A DNA stretch of 42,760 nt from DAOOWV01 sp035371485 (GCA_035371485.1 DAOOWV010000007.1:1-42760), one strand, 5' to 3'. Counted from the stretch's first letter, positions 25,954 to 34,979 are shown. Program-made: numbers and translations. Notes: generated by a model from the sequence alone, not told the origin.

Positions 25954-27417
25954 TCACTTATCACTCATCATTTGTAATTCCTTCGCCTTCTTCAACAAAG
26001 TTTCCCTATCATTAATTTTAGGATCATCAATAACCAATTCTAGTAATTTTGATAAAATTTTACCCATTTCAGGACCAGAACGTATTCCTATACCCATTAA
26101 ATCATATCCAGTAACATCCAAATCTTCAACTGTTAAAACCATATCTTTTTGTCTCACTTCAGAAATTCTTTCCTGTAATTTTACAATTTCTGTTGGATCA
26201 AAAACCCCTTTAGGATTACTCATTGCATCTGCTATTCTTAACGCAAACAGATCTTCAATCAGGTCTTCACCAACCCTTCGAATAAACCTCCTTACTGCAC
26301 TGTCAGTCCATTGATTAAAATTAGTTCCTTCTTCTTCATTTTTGGGAATACCATTAACATCGTGAGGATAATAAAACATATGATTTTTTACAAGTCTGAC
26401 AGTTCTATCAATTTCTGCATTTGAAAATCTTAATCTTTTCATAACCCTTTGGGTAATTTCAGCACTTTCAATATCATGACCGTAAAAATGCCCATCACCA
26501 GTTGACTTCTGAGGCTTCCCAATGTCGTGAAAAAGTATTGCGAGTTTAACATTATCCTGTGCAATATCTACGGCTCTCAATATGTGATTATAAACATCGT
26601 GGATATGAAATTTAGGTTGAGAAACACCATAACATTCAAGTAACTCAGGAATAAAAATCTCCAAAAGACCATTTTTTCTCATCAATTCAATTCCTATTGA
26701 AGGTTTAGGAGAATTCAAAAGTATTTTCATAAATTCATCTCTAATTCTCTCCATAGAAACCATCCGTGAAACATTTATCGTTTTTTCAATAGCATTGTCT
26801 GTTTTTTTTTCAATTTGGAAACCAAGTACAGAAGCAAGCCTGCAGGCTCTAAATGCCCTTAAACCATCTTCACTAAATCTTTCAATTGGGTCACCAACAG
26901 ACCGAATTAATTTTTTATTAATATCCGATATTCCATCAAAAAGATCAATCATATCCCATTGAGCTTCTTGAGAATATTTCTTCTCATCACTTAGAAACTT
27001 AATTCCTTTCTGTGAAAGATCAATTGCAAAAGCACTAATAGTAAAGTCTCTTCTGCTAATATCAGAAACAATGTCTTTTTCAAATTTGACATCCGTTGGC
27101 CATCGACCGTCTACATACTTAGCATCACTTCTAAAGGTTGTTACCTCAACAGGATGATTTTCTCCATGTTCATCTCTACTTAAAACAGTTATTCCTCCAA
27201 ATTTTAAACCTGTAGCAATAGCTTTTGGGAAACTCTCAAGTACAATCTCAGGCACTGCATCAGTAGCCAAATCATAGTCCTTGGGAATTCTATTTAACAA
27301 CATATCTCTTAATACTCCACCAACAAGATAGACTTGATGACCTTCATTTACCAGTACTCGGGCAACAGATATAACATAACTTGGAAGTTTAATTTTTATT
27401 GGGACAGTTTTAATCAT
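25954..27417 (-). CDS. cca: CCA tRNA nucleotidyltransferase with HD domain
   Basis: 487 residues. Class II nucleotidyltransferase head with LVGGVLRDMLLNR (31-43) and the catalytic Asp pair in KDYDLATDA (Asp47, Asp49), the RRDFTISAFA motif, the neck with EDGLRAFRACRLAS, and an HD domain (LAILFHDIGKPQKS … GHDIESAEI) as in bacterial CCA-adding enzymes with phosphohydrolase. It adds or repairs the CCA end of tRNAs, needed here because tRNA-Leu, tRNA-Lys(TTT) and tRNA-Ala lack an encoded CCA. The last residues, MMSDK, come from a dispersed ATGATRAGTGATAAG repeat that supplies the stop codon. Convergence with nothing; the beta-CASP gene follows. Confidence 0.93.
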   Translation of the reverse strand: MIKTVPIKIKLPSYVISVARVLVNEGHQVYLVGGVLRDMLLNRIPKDYDLATDAVPEIVLESFPKAIATGLKFGGITVLSRDEHGENHPVEVTTFRSDAKYVDGRWPTDVKFEKDIVSDISRRDFTISAFAIDLSQKGIKFLSDEKKYSQEAQWDMIDLFDGISDINKKLIRSVGDPIERFSEDGLRAFRACRLASVLGFQIEKKTDNAIEKTINVSRMVSMERIRDEFMKILLNSPKPSIGIELMRKNGLLEIFIPELLECYGVSQPKFHIHDVYNHILRAVDIAQDNVKLAILFHDIGKPQKSTGDGHFYGHDIESAEITQRVMKRLRFSNAEIDRTVRLVKNHMFYYPHDVNGIPKNEEEGTNFNQWTDSAVRRFIRRVGEDLIEDLFALRIADAMSNPKGVFDPTEIVKLQERISEVRQKDMVLTVEDLDVTGYDLMGIGIRSGPEMGKILSKLLELVIDDPKINDRETLLKKAKELQMMSDK

Positions 27418-27586
27418 ACGTTTTACAAAATCTAAAGATTTTTTGAATTATTCTCCTAACAATAATATCAACAAACAGTTCATTGTGCAAGTATTAATTA
27501 AACTTGATTCTATTTTTTTCAAAAATCATGTGCTATACTAAATAATTATTACTTACTCTGTTATAAATAACGTATATTTTACAAAA

Positions 27587-28819
27587 ATGTTAATAGCTCA
27601 TCCTTTTATTGGTTATTTGGTTGGGAAAATTTATCAAAAAAAGAAATCAATTTCACTTACTGATTCACAGCAAGTATTCTGGAATGTCGTTGCAATTATA
27701 GGGGGAATCGGAGCTGATATTGATTTTTTTCTTGCCCCATTACTTTCAGTCCCATCTTTTCGACACAGACAACTTTTTACACATACACCTTTCTTTTGGA
27801 TTATAACCGGGATTTGTTTATATGGAGCCGTTTATTTATTGAGAGGAAAATTAACAAAATTTAAAAATGTAATAAATCCTAAATACGCAAAAAATTTAGT
27901 AATCATTTTTATTTTTAACGCACTACTACATTTATTTTTCGACATAATTAGTGGAGCAATACCAATTTTATGGCCATTTAACTCTCAACCGTTCACACTA
28001 CTTGGGTACATTTTCCCACACCCACAATCATCTTTCCAATACTTTACACACCCAACGTTTATTCTTGAATTTATATTAATAATGTTATCAACTTACACAT
28101 TCTTAATTAACAACATCGTTCACAAAACAATCAAAAAGAAGTTTCCAATTATTTTCATATTCATTATACTGTTGTCTGCTTCAATATTTCTTCAACAAAA
28201 TAGTTACAAGCATGATAGGAAAAATATCAATTTTAATCCTGATATCGACTATGATAACATAAGAAATTCCGATGATAATGATATAGACGGAAATGGTTTT
28301 CTCAACATCGCTGATTTATCAAATAGTGAAACCAAAGAATGTATAACTAATTCACTTGAGAACATTGTTCAAAATAAGCCATTGTCAATTCCTAAAAAAC
28401 TTCAGAATAATTCATTCGTATCTAATGTAGTTAAATTAACCCCAATAATACAAAATGATATGGATTTGATACTTAAAGTATTTGGAGAGTGTAATATTTC
28501 CCTAGAAAATGATATAAAAGCAGACATTATTGAAAATCCTCTAAAATATAATAGGGAAAAACCCTCCTCATATAAAGACTTAAATCAAACCTTGACATTT
28601 AACAATCTATCCACATACATAAGTTCACATATAAACATACCGATTGAACTAAATCGTGGAGATCTACTCATAACAAAATCAACGGATGGAACAATAAATG
28701 GAATTTATTTTGTATGGGAAATAGATAAAAATGGTGAAAATATAAAAGTAATTTCGAGTAGTGAAAACTGGGACGTTATAATTATTGAAATCAATAACGA
28801 ATCAATTTTTAAATATTAG
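27587..28819 (+). CDS. YdjM-like membrane protein (DUF457) with extracellular C-terminal domain
   Basis: 410 residues. The first half is a multi-helix membrane domain of the YdjM/DUF457 'metal-dependent hydrolase' group: MLIAHPFIGYLVG, GGIGADIDFF and FRHRQLFTHTPFFW, with the conserved Asp pair and His-Arg…Thr-His. Later helices are at about 90-125, 155-175 and 187-203. The second half (about 215-410) is outside and has a calcium-loop-like NDIDGNGFLNIADL (dockerin/EF-hand style) and a C-terminal beta domain with NRGDLLITKS. This extension is not part of usual YdjM proteins. Role unknown; membrane or envelope lipid metabolism is a guess from the family. Confidence 0.7.
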   Translation: MLIAHPFIGYLVGKIYQKKKSISLTDSQQVFWNVVAIIGGIGADIDFFLAPLLSVPSFRHRQLFTHTPFFWIITGICLYGAVYLLRGKLTKFKNVINPKYAKNLVIIFIFNALLHLFFDIISGAIPILWPFNSQPFTLLGYIFPHPQSSFQYFTHPTFILEFILIMLSTYTFLINNIVHKTIKKKFPIIFIFIILLSASIFLQQNSYKHDRKNINFNPDIDYDNIRNSDDNDIDGNGFLNIADLSNSETKECITNSLENIVQNKPLSIPKKLQNNSFVSNVVKLTPIIQNDMDLILKVFGECNISLENDIKADIIENPLKYNREKPSSYKDLNQTLTFNNLSTYISSHINIPIELNRGDLLITKSTDGTINGIYFVWEIDKNGENIKVISSSENWDVIIIEINNESIFKY

Positions 28820-28904
28820 TCAAAGTTACATAACTGGTATCGAAAATTTCAGACATTCCTTTAATATTTTGTAAAAAAGAATATATTTTTCATTAAAATA
28901 TAGC

Positions 28905-28933
28905 TTGAAAAACTCAAGAATATGTGGTATAAT
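28905..28933 (+). promoter_or_regulatory. Promoter of orphan cassette 1
   Basis: -35 TTGAAA (28905-28910), 17-base spacer, -10 TATAAT (28928-28933). Nearly the same sequence as the promoter at 29605, including the TAGCTTGAA start and the GTGGTATAATAC end. Confidence 0.75.
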
Positions 28934-29011
28934 ACGCTAATTAACGAATGATTTAAAAGTGAAAAGGATAAGATGTAGAAGAGGTTAAATAAATTTAATA
29001 TAAGTAAATAA

Positions 29012-29576
29012 ATGAATCAATCTAACTCAGCCATTCAAAATTTTATTAATGCTGTTTCAAATATGAAACAAAGAGATGGATTAACAGTAAAGAACGAAAT
29101 AACTGTTATACTTCACGATGATCCTGTGATAAATGACATAAGATACCCTGAAAATAGATATCACACTCCTTTTTCATTGACAAGAGGGGATTTACGTATA
29201 CCCCTTCAAGTACTATTTTAATCAAAGCTAAGGATTCACACGATGCAACAATTACTATTATAGGGCAAGTAACATGTGATCAAACAAGCAAAGAGTTATC
29301 AGCTCTCCTCACCCCCCAAAACACAGAAAGTTTCACTATTCAAATTACACAACAAGCTGGTGAAATAACTCAAGCCACTTATCGCAGAGGACCAGCTAAA
29401 TCAGAATATCCTGATACAGTAGGTGATCTCATTGATTTTCAAGAAATGGAACTTATACAAGGACCTGAATGTCTAAGATTTGTAGATGGATTGTTAGAAC
29501 ATTGGACTGGAGTTATTAATCAATATTACGTAGAAGAAGGTAATAGAGAAACAGAATTGCCAGCAATTTCTTAGTT
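29012..29576 (+). pseudogene. Orphan cassette 1: unknown protein with one frameshift
   Basis: From ATG 29012 (MNQSNSAIQNFINAV) the frame runs to a stop at 29219-29221, but adding one C to the CCCC near 29202 lets it continue as PSSTILIKAKDSHDATI and on to TAG 29574-29576 (ending ETELPAIS). The joined protein is about 188 residues, soluble and without any family that I recognise; its first half may be helical and its second beta-rich. It has its own promoter and a 70-base leader. It is the first of three similar-sized orphan genes in a row. Confidence 0.5.
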
Positions 29577-29604
29577 ATTTTAAAGTTTCCAACAACAAAG
29601 TAGC

Positions 29605-29633
29605 TTGAATAACTCAAAAACAGGTGGTATAAT
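29605..29633 (+). promoter_or_regulatory. Promoter of orphan cassette 2
   Basis: -35 TTGAAT (29605-29610), 17-base spacer, -10 TATAAT (29628-29633). It shares most of its sequence with the cassette 1 promoter, implying duplication of the promoter block. Confidence 0.75.
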
Positions 29634-29658
29634 ACTGCAATTAATTAATAGATAAAAA

Positions 29659-30231
29659 ACGAAAAAATTATTAATTATTGCTCCTCGTGGAGATCAATCC
29701 CCAACTAATCCCCAAGTAACCAAAGATTTTTTACAAGAGCTTGATCATTTCATTTCTCCCCTCTATAAAGTTGACTACGAAACCATTAGACAAATGTTTT
29801 TATCTCTTTCTCTTTATGCAGATACTGAGTATGGAATTGATCCCTCAAGTACTGATCCAGATATTAGACAACCAAGTTGTGATGAATTTTTTGATCCCCC
29901 AAAAGGACCATTTATACTTTTTGTCAGTCCTGTTGAAAAAGGGCTCCCTGTTGCTTCAGATACATCAAAATATAATAATTTTATAACTCCTAATGTCAAT
30001 CCCGTTTACATTGCTAAAAATATATATAATCTTAACGAACAAATTCCAGACGAATTATTAGAAATGATAAGAACAAATGGGGCAAAATTAATGTATTTTG
30101 ATGTTACAAGTCATGAATACAAAGTAGCTATATTCAGCGATGATGGTAATCTTGACTTTTTAAATACTAGTGAATTTTTTAGAGAACTTTTTTCTGACAC
30201 ATCACATTCAAGTCTTGAGACAGAATCTTGA
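29659..30231 (+). CDS. Orphan cassette 2: unknown protein, start codon probably ACG
   Basis: No recognised family. The first in-frame ATG is at 29794 (145 residues), but the frame is open upstream and codes sensibly from ACG 29659: KKLLIIAPRGDQSPTNPQ, VTKDFLQELDHF. That start lies 26 bases after the -10 box, where an ATG would be expected; one base change (ATG to ACG) explains it. The full product is about 190 residues, soluble, acidic, with DPSSTDPDIRQPSCDEFF and a C-terminal alpha/beta segment (KLMYFDVTSHEYKVAIFSDDG). Whether it is still translated is unclear. Confidence 0.5.
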   Translation, partial: TKKLLIIAPRGDQSPTNPQVTKDFLQELDHFISPLYKVDYETIRQMFLSLSLYADTEYGIDPSSTDPDIRQPSCDEFFDPPKGPFILFVSPVEKGLPVASDTSKYNNFITPNVNPVYIAKNIYNLNEQIPDELLEMIRTNGAKLMYFDVTSHEYKVAIFSDDGNLDFLNTSEFFRELFSDTSHSSLETES

Positions 30232-30408
30232 TTTAAGCTTCCCCACTATAGAAGAACTTTTTTATAAAGTTCATCATCAATTTTATTTATTTATCCTATT
30301 TTTTTATTTTAAAATTTTCTTTTGATTTTATTGCGATCCTTTAATACGCTGTGTTTCTCCGTTCTCCGTAACAGAATTGCGAAGGATGGAAGTACGAGAG
30401 AATATGGG
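30232..30408. other. Spacer after orphan cassette 2 with a weak hairpin
   Basis: GAACTT and AAGTTC (about 30252-30271) form an AT-rich hairpin followed later by T-rich sequence, a possible weak terminator. I see no gene in this stretch. Confidence 0.3.
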
Positions 30409-30438
30409 TTGACGTTGTTAAACAAAACGTGTTATAAT
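30409..30438 (+). promoter_or_regulatory. Promoter of orphan cassette 3
   Basis: -35 TTGACG (30409-30414), 18-base spacer, -10 TATAAT (30433-30438), about 40 bases before the ATG. Confidence 0.7.
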
Positions 30439-30475
30439 GCAAATTAATAAGGGAAGTTAACTTGTATGTCGAGAC

Positions 30476-31033
30476 ATGAGTATAATTACTGGTCCTTCTA
30501 TTCCAACTGATGTTACTGCTGAAATTACTGTTTTTCAATATGTTCCCTCTGATACTGTAGTAAATGGAAGCCCAGTACTTAGACCACAGGAAACTACCCG
30601 AACAATAGGATACGTACCTCTTTATCCAGACGTTAAGATAGAAATAACTAAATGTGCTGAAAAGGATGCTCACCCTCAGGATGTCGGATGCCATAGAATA
30701 AGAGTTAATATTGAAAATGGTTTTGTAGGTTTCTCGTCACGTATATATCCACAGGGAACAGAATTTATCGGTCTCGGAAATCAAAATCCTGCTGACTTTA
30801 CAATAAAACCTAATTGTATACAGTTATTTGTTGATGGCAAACATTTTCAGCAATTTCATCAAAATTACCAGGTAATTCCTATCTGTGAAATAACAATTGG
30901 GAAAAGAACTGGAATAATAGCATTAATGGAAATGGTATTCAAAACAGAAGGAGGAAAAGATATATACTACCGTCCAGTTATCATACCTAACACTACAACA
31001 GCTATACCAAGGGACAGCATTACATATAACTAA
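30476..31033 (+). CDS. Orphan cassette 3: unknown beta-rich protein
   Basis: 185 residues from ATG 30476, intact. I recognise no family. It looks all-beta (VTAEITVFQYVP, DVKIEITKCAEKDAHP, HRIRVNIENGFVGFS, YQVIPICEITIGKRTG) with two or more Cys residues but no signal peptide. Own promoter, same size class as the two orphan genes before it, but no visible sequence similarity to them. It converges with the DUF2207 gene, 16 bases between stops. Confidence 0.55.
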   Translation: MSIITGPSIPTDVTAEITVFQYVPSDTVVNGSPVLRPQETTRTIGYVPLYPDVKIEITKCAEKDAHPQDVGCHRIRVNIENGFVGFSSRIYPQGTEFIGLGNQNPADFTIKPNCIQLFVDGKHFQQFHQNYQVIPICEITIGKRTGIIALMEMVFKTEGGKDIYYRPVIIPNTTTAIPRDSITYN

Positions 31034-31049
31034 CATAGTATAAAACCAT

Positions 31050-32891
31050 TTATCTCACTCCCCCACTACTTCCACCACCAAAGCCTCCTCCACTAAAGCC
31101 ACCGCTAAATCCACTTCCTCCAGAACTAACATGAGAACCTTCACTTTGCGGTGAAGCATAAGTAGTTGCCCTCATACTATTATTGAAAGAGCTCAGAGCT
31201 GATGCGAGATAAAAAGCATTAAAATTATTCACATTATAGCCAGAATACCAGCTTGGAGGTTCAGTATAAATATTTTCAAATTCTTTCGCCCATTTTTTTT
31301 CTAATCCGAAAATCATCGCATATGGTAACAAGGTCTCAAACAGTTTAATCTGTTCAAACTTATCTGGATTATTAAAAAACTTGATTCTTTCTTCTTCAGC
31401 CAGGTCTATATACATCTTTAATCCAAGCATTTCACGATAAGCCAATACTCCTTCTCTAGACCTTTTACCCATGAAAAATCCAAAAATAATTATAATTATA
31501 CCTGAAACCACCCCTCCCAAAATATAAAATGGAGATATTGATGAAAGCAATGACATAAGAAATCCAAATCCAATTCCAATTGCTGTAAAAATTCCACGCT
31601 TTAAAGATGGAGAACCTTCAAAATATTTTTTATTTTTTACAGCTTCCGTCTCAACTAATCGCTTAACTTTACTGACTGTAGTATAAAACCTTTCTTTCAA
31701 ACTACCGTTACTTACGGAATCCTTTTCTGAACCCCCAGAGATAAATAATCCATTTAAGATTTCTTTTTCATATGATGTTAAATTATCCCAGTTACTAGAT
31801 TTTTTCAAATTGTGAAAAAAATATTGAGACTTACTCACCTGCTCAATTTTTATATACCCCTTAATAGCTAAATCAATTAAAGTAGCAGATATATCCTTAT
31901 CTTTCAACGACATATTGTTCACAAAAGATGCTATTAAAGGTGAAAATCCTTCTGGAACTGAATAAATAGGAATTACTCCTTGAGCTTTAGTGTCCCTTCC
32001 TTTAAACCACCACACCACAAACATCAAAATAAGAATTGGTAATGGACAACAACATCCGCCATATAATGAAATTACCTTTATCACTTGTTCAAGCGGAGTT
32101 GGTTCGCCACCCAATATTTCGGCAAAACTTCCTTCAGGATAAGACACAGCAATTGTATATCCCTCTCCAATTCCTAATAATCTCTCAACTTTTATATAGA
32201 TATCACCATTTGCTAATTTTTCTTTTGAACAATATTGATCACTAACCCCACTTGCACCAACATAACATACGACATCTAGAGGATTTAAACCACTATACTT
32301 TTTAATTAATACATCAGAATAAGCAGTATAGTTTTCTCTTCCAGTTCCAATTACATTCCAATACAATTCTGATTTGTTATCATTACCTTCGCTTCGATAA
32401 ATAAGAGCATTATCAACAACATATGATATCTCATATCGATAGATTCCTTGAAGATATACACCCGGCTCGGCAATTGTTAAAACAACATCTCTTTCTCCCT
32501 TTTCATAAATATAACTTGAACATTTCATTGTACCCCCAACATCAGCACCCCAATAGGGTTTATAGCACACCTTTTCAAGATCAATATCTAATGTCGTCTG
32601 ATTAAAAACGTCATCACCATATTTATAGGGAATTGCAAAATATATTCCACTATATTCTCTATTGGGGAAATAAACATACAAATCCTCAGAAATTTTTATT
32701 TTTCCGCCATCAATGAATTCAATTTCATATCTATCATCAAGAAACACTAAATCTGAATAAAGAGATAAGTCATATTCATTATCCTTAATTGTAATAACAT
32801 TTGCCCCACTAGCTTCAATACGAGACGAAGGAATAAAGAACACACCCAAAAATATCAATAACCCAATGAATATTTTCAGCAATTGTTTCAT
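31050..32891 (-). CDS. DUF2207 family membrane protein (YciQ-like)
   Basis: 613 residues. Signal peptide (about 5-25), a long extracytoplasmic beta domain (about 28-265) with the 'DIDLEKVCYKPYWGADVGG' and 'YRYEISYVVDNALI' features of DUF2207, a membrane helix (about 280-297), a cytosolic winged-helix-like part (LSLKDKDISATLIDLAIKGYIKI), two close helices (about 430-470), and a Gly/Ser-rich C-terminus ending GGGFGGGSSGGVR, all standard for the family. Function is unknown, but DUF2207 and LemA are often neighbours; here LemA ends just 6 bases upstream, so they form an operon. Confidence 0.88.
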   Translation of the reverse strand: MKQLLKIFIGLLIFLGVFFIPSSRIEASGANVITIKDNEYDLSLYSDLVFLDDRYEIEFIDGGKIKISEDLYVYFPNREYSGIYFAIPYKYGDDVFNQTTLDIDLEKVCYKPYWGADVGGTMKCSSYIYEKGERDVVLTIAEPGVYLQGIYRYEISYVVDNALIYRSEGNDNKSELYWNVIGTGRENYTAYSDVLIKKYSGLNPLDVVCYVGASGVSDQYCSKEKLANGDIYIKVERLLGIGEGYTIAVSYPEGSFAEILGGEPTPLEQVIKVISLYGGCCCPLPILILMFVVWWFKGRDTKAQGVIPIYSVPEGFSPLIASFVNNMSLKDKDISATLIDLAIKGYIKIEQVSKSQYFFHNLKKSSNWDNLTSYEKEILNGLFISGGSEKDSVSNGSLKERFYTTVSKVKRLVETEAVKNKKYFEGSPSLKRGIFTAIGIGFGFLMSLLSSISPFYILGGVVSGIIIIIFGFFMGKRSREGVLAYREMLGLKMYIDLAEEERIKFFNNPDKFEQIKLFETLLPYAMIFGLEKKWAKEFENIYTEPPSWYSGYNVNNFNAFYLASALSSFNNSMRATTYASPQSEGSHVSSGGSGFSGGFSGGGFGGGSSGGVR

Positions 32892-32897
32892 AATTTA

Positions 32898-33464
32898 CTA
32901 AAACTTAATCTGTACGTTCTGCTTTTCTTCTTCAGTTGCTTCAAAGAACTCTCTTGCCTTGAATCCAAATATTCCAGCAACCAAGTTAGCAGGAAATTGA
33001 GCAATTTTTACATTAAATTCTTTAACAGCACCATTATAAAATCTTCTGGATTTCTGAATATTTTCTTCAGTCTCAGCCAATTTTTGTTGTAGATCAAGAA
33101 AGTTCGTATTTGCTTTAAGATCTGGATAATTCTCAGCAATCGCCAAAAGCGATTTAATTCCACCTGAAAGCTGTGTTTCTGCCTTCATTCTTTCGTCAAA
33201 ACTACCAGCAGACATTGCTGTGTTTCTAAGTTTTACAACATTTTCAAGTGTCTCTTTTTCATGTTTCGCATAACCCTTTACTATTTCCACTAAATTAGGA
33301 ATCATATCATATCTTTTCTTAAGAAAAGTCTCAATATCAGATTGAGCTTCATCTACCAAAAGTCTTTTTGAAACCAAACCATTATAAAGAGCAACTCCCC
33401 AAGTTAAAACCACCAAAACAAGACCACCAAGACAAATTGCACCAATTACCAACAAAACTTCCAT
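32898..33464 (-). CDS. lemA: LemA family protein
   Basis: About 188 residues from the ATG at 33462-33464. A longer frame starts at 33536, but the promoter (33493-33521) lies inside it, so the shorter start is right. An N-terminal membrane helix (VLLVIGAICLGGLVLVVLTW) is followed by a long helical bundle with YNGLVSKRLLVDEAQSDIE, KRYDMIPNLVEIVKGYAKHE, YPDLKAN and RRFYNGAVKEFN, all LemA hallmarks. LemA proteins are membrane-bound with the bundle outside in the predicted topology; their function is unknown. Co-transcribed with DUF2207. Confidence 0.9.
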   Translation of the reverse strand: MEVLLVIGAICLGGLVLVVLTWGVALYNGLVSKRLLVDEAQSDIETFLKKRYDMIPNLVEIVKGYAKHEKETLENVVKLRNTAMSAGSFDERMKAETQLSGGIKSLLAIAENYPDLKANTNFLDLQQKLAETEENIQKSRRFYNGAVKEFNVKIAQFPANLVAGIFGFKAREFFEATEEEKQNVQIKF

Positions 33465-33492
33465 TTTATTAAATGTTAATTTATATGTTTTA

Positions 33493-33521
33493 ATTATAGC
33501 ACTATTCCTGTTTTTAATGAA
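33493..33521 (-). promoter_or_regulatory. Putative promoter of the lemA-DUF2207 operon
   Basis: Minus strand: -35 TTCATT (33516-33521), 17-base spacer, -10 TATAAT (33493-33498), about 30 bases before the chosen lemA start. Confidence 0.6.
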
Positions 33522-33608
33522 GCTCTCCCCGACCATTGTTTATAGGTTAAGTAACCTTACTGAAGTAGCTTGAAGGATGAAAAGTCGGGATATTCGCTTC
33601 TCGCAAAG

Positions 33609-33633
33609 GTATAATGACTTTAAGTCATCATAC
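33609..33633. other. 25-base near-perfect palindrome
   Basis: GTAT-a-ATGACTT-T-AAGTCAT-c-ATAC: eleven complementary pairs with one mismatch around a single central base. It lies 14 bases beyond the stop of the VanW-like gene and upstream of lemA. It lacks a T-run, so an operator site or a hairpin RNA end are both possible. Confidence 0.5.
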
Positions 33634-33646
33634 TTGTTTTTGACGC

Positions 33647-34435
33647 TTACCTCCCCTTACTAATGTAAGGAGTATTAAGCGACTGCGATAAAATCCAAAT
33701 TTGACCACTTATAGCTTCTCCGTTATAGGCATCACCATCATTAGTTGAATATTTAAACTCGAATATAATCGTTGATATTTCTGAACTAAAGTCTGGATTA
33801 ACTTGAAAAACATAATCGCGCCACCTTTGATTTTCATCCTGCTCATAAAAGATATTGTATCCATAACCATAATTTACATTAGCATAGCTTTTTATTACCT
33901 CTGAGTGAGGATGTGATTCTTTTATTATGAATAAAGGTGATCCATATTCCTGCAACCAATACGTATTTGCTTCATCTATTAATCCTCCTAACACAGTAAC
34001 TGTCCAACAGGAACCTGAACCTTGACCAAATTCAGTCATTATATAACCCTCTCCAGGAGATAAAGTAATAAATTCACCATATACAAGCTTAATTTCATCT
34101 CCAGGATAAAGAATATTCAGTTTTTGATTAAACGCTTTAACTGCTGTTTTGGCATTAGTAAATTTACCTGCATAATAGTCTTCTTCATTTAAAGGTAAAT
34201 TTAGGCTAAAACTTATAACTCTTCCGTTTATTGACGATAAAATACTATCTTTGTCAATAAACATAATGTTCCCAAAAGGGGAATCAACTTCTTTTAGTAC
34301 ATCCTTATTCTTAAATTCAAAAGTCTCACTTTCCTGAGAAAAAACAATTTTTACATACAAAAGTGATACACAATAAACCAAAACAGCAGAAACAACAAAT
34401 AGTTGAAAAAATGTTATTAGCAGTTTTTTCATCAA
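33647..34435 (-). CDS. Secreted protein with VanW-like domain
   Basis: 262 residues. Signal or anchor helix at about 5-30, then a beta domain with the VanW/YoaR pattern: AVKAFNQKLNILYPGDEIKL, LSPGEGY, GQGSGSCWTVTVLGGLID (137-154, Cys143 at the usual G-G-G-x-C position) and SHPHSEVIKSYANVNYGYGYN. VanW-type domains occur in envelope proteins of Gram-positives and CPR; biochemical role unknown. The usual Gln after Cys is Trp. The promoter was not seen. It ends near the palindrome at 33609-33633. Confidence 0.6.
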   Translation of the reverse strand: MMKKLLITFFQLFVVSAVLVYCVSLLYVKIVFSQESETFEFKNKDVLKEVDSPFGNIMFIDKDSILSSINGRVISFSLNLPLNEEDYYAGKFTNAKTAVKAFNQKLNILYPGDEIKLVYGEFITLSPGEGYIMTEFGQGSGSCWTVTVLGGLIDEANTYWLQEYGSPLFIIKESHPHSEVIKSYANVNYGYGYNIFYEQDENQRWRDYVFQVNPDFSSEISTIIFEFKYSTNDGDAYNGEAISGQIWILSQSLNTPYISKGR

Positions 34436-34451
34436 AAATCATTGATGAATT

Positions 34452-34493
34452 AAAAGACAACAAGTGTAGTGGATTATTTCTAACCCACTACAC
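34452..34493 (-). terminator. Rho-independent terminator of rplJ-rplL
   Basis: Minus strand: GTGTAGTGG (34493-34485) pairs perfectly with CCACTACAC (34472-34464), a 9-bp stem with a 12-base loop, followed by TTGTTGTCTTTT. It starts 15 bases after the rplL stop. Confidence 0.85.
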
Positions 34494-34507
34494 CCAAAGG
34501 ACCAAAA

Positions 34508-34909
34508 TTACTTCAACTCTACTTTAGCTCCAGCCTCTTCTAAAAGCTTCTTCATATTCTCTGCTTCAGCCTTCTCAACTTCTTCCTTGATAACTGTTCC
34601 TGCACCCTTCTCAACCAAGTTCTTAGCTTCCACTAATCCTACTCCGGTTAATTCTCTTACAACCTTGATTACTCCGATTTTATTGCTACCGACGTCAGCA
34701 ATTACAACGTTGAAAGAACTTTTCTCTTCAACAGCTTCACCAGCACCAGTAGCAGCAACGGCAGCAACAGTAGCAACTGGAGCAACAGCACTAACTCCAA
34801 ACTTTTCTTCCATTGCTTTTACAAGATCAGCAAGCTCCAAAACGGTCATCTTTTCAACCATTTCGAGGACTTTTTGCTGAGTCTCATTTAATTTTATAGC
34901 ATCTGCCAT
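34508..34909 (-). CDS. rplL: Ribosomal protein bL12 (L7/L12)
   Basis: 133 residues. The N-terminal dimerisation helices (VLEMVEKMTVLELADLVKAM), the Ala/Val hinge (VAPVATVAAVAATGAGEA) and the C-terminal globular domain (SFNVVIADVGSNKIGVIKVV, RELTGVGLVEAKNLVEKG) are all standard. It forms the flexible stalk that recruits translation factors, bound to L10. It follows rplJ with a 120-base spacer containing hairpins and ends at a strong terminator. Confidence 0.98.
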   Translation of the reverse strand: MADAIKLNETQQKVLEMVEKMTVLELADLVKAMEEKFGVSAVAPVATVAAVAATGAGEAVEEKSSFNVVIADVGSNKIGVIKVVRELTGVGLVEAKNLVEKGAGTVIKEEVEKAEAENMKKLLEEAGAKVELK

Positions 34910-34979
34910 AATTATATTAATTAATTTATATTATCTTATTTCAGAACTCAGAATCTTCTAATTATTCTTTATTCTTTTC

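Noticed and set aside
33465..33536. 24-residue N-terminal extension of LemA
   Set aside because: The promoter for the operon lies within it, and the shorter start matches the family.
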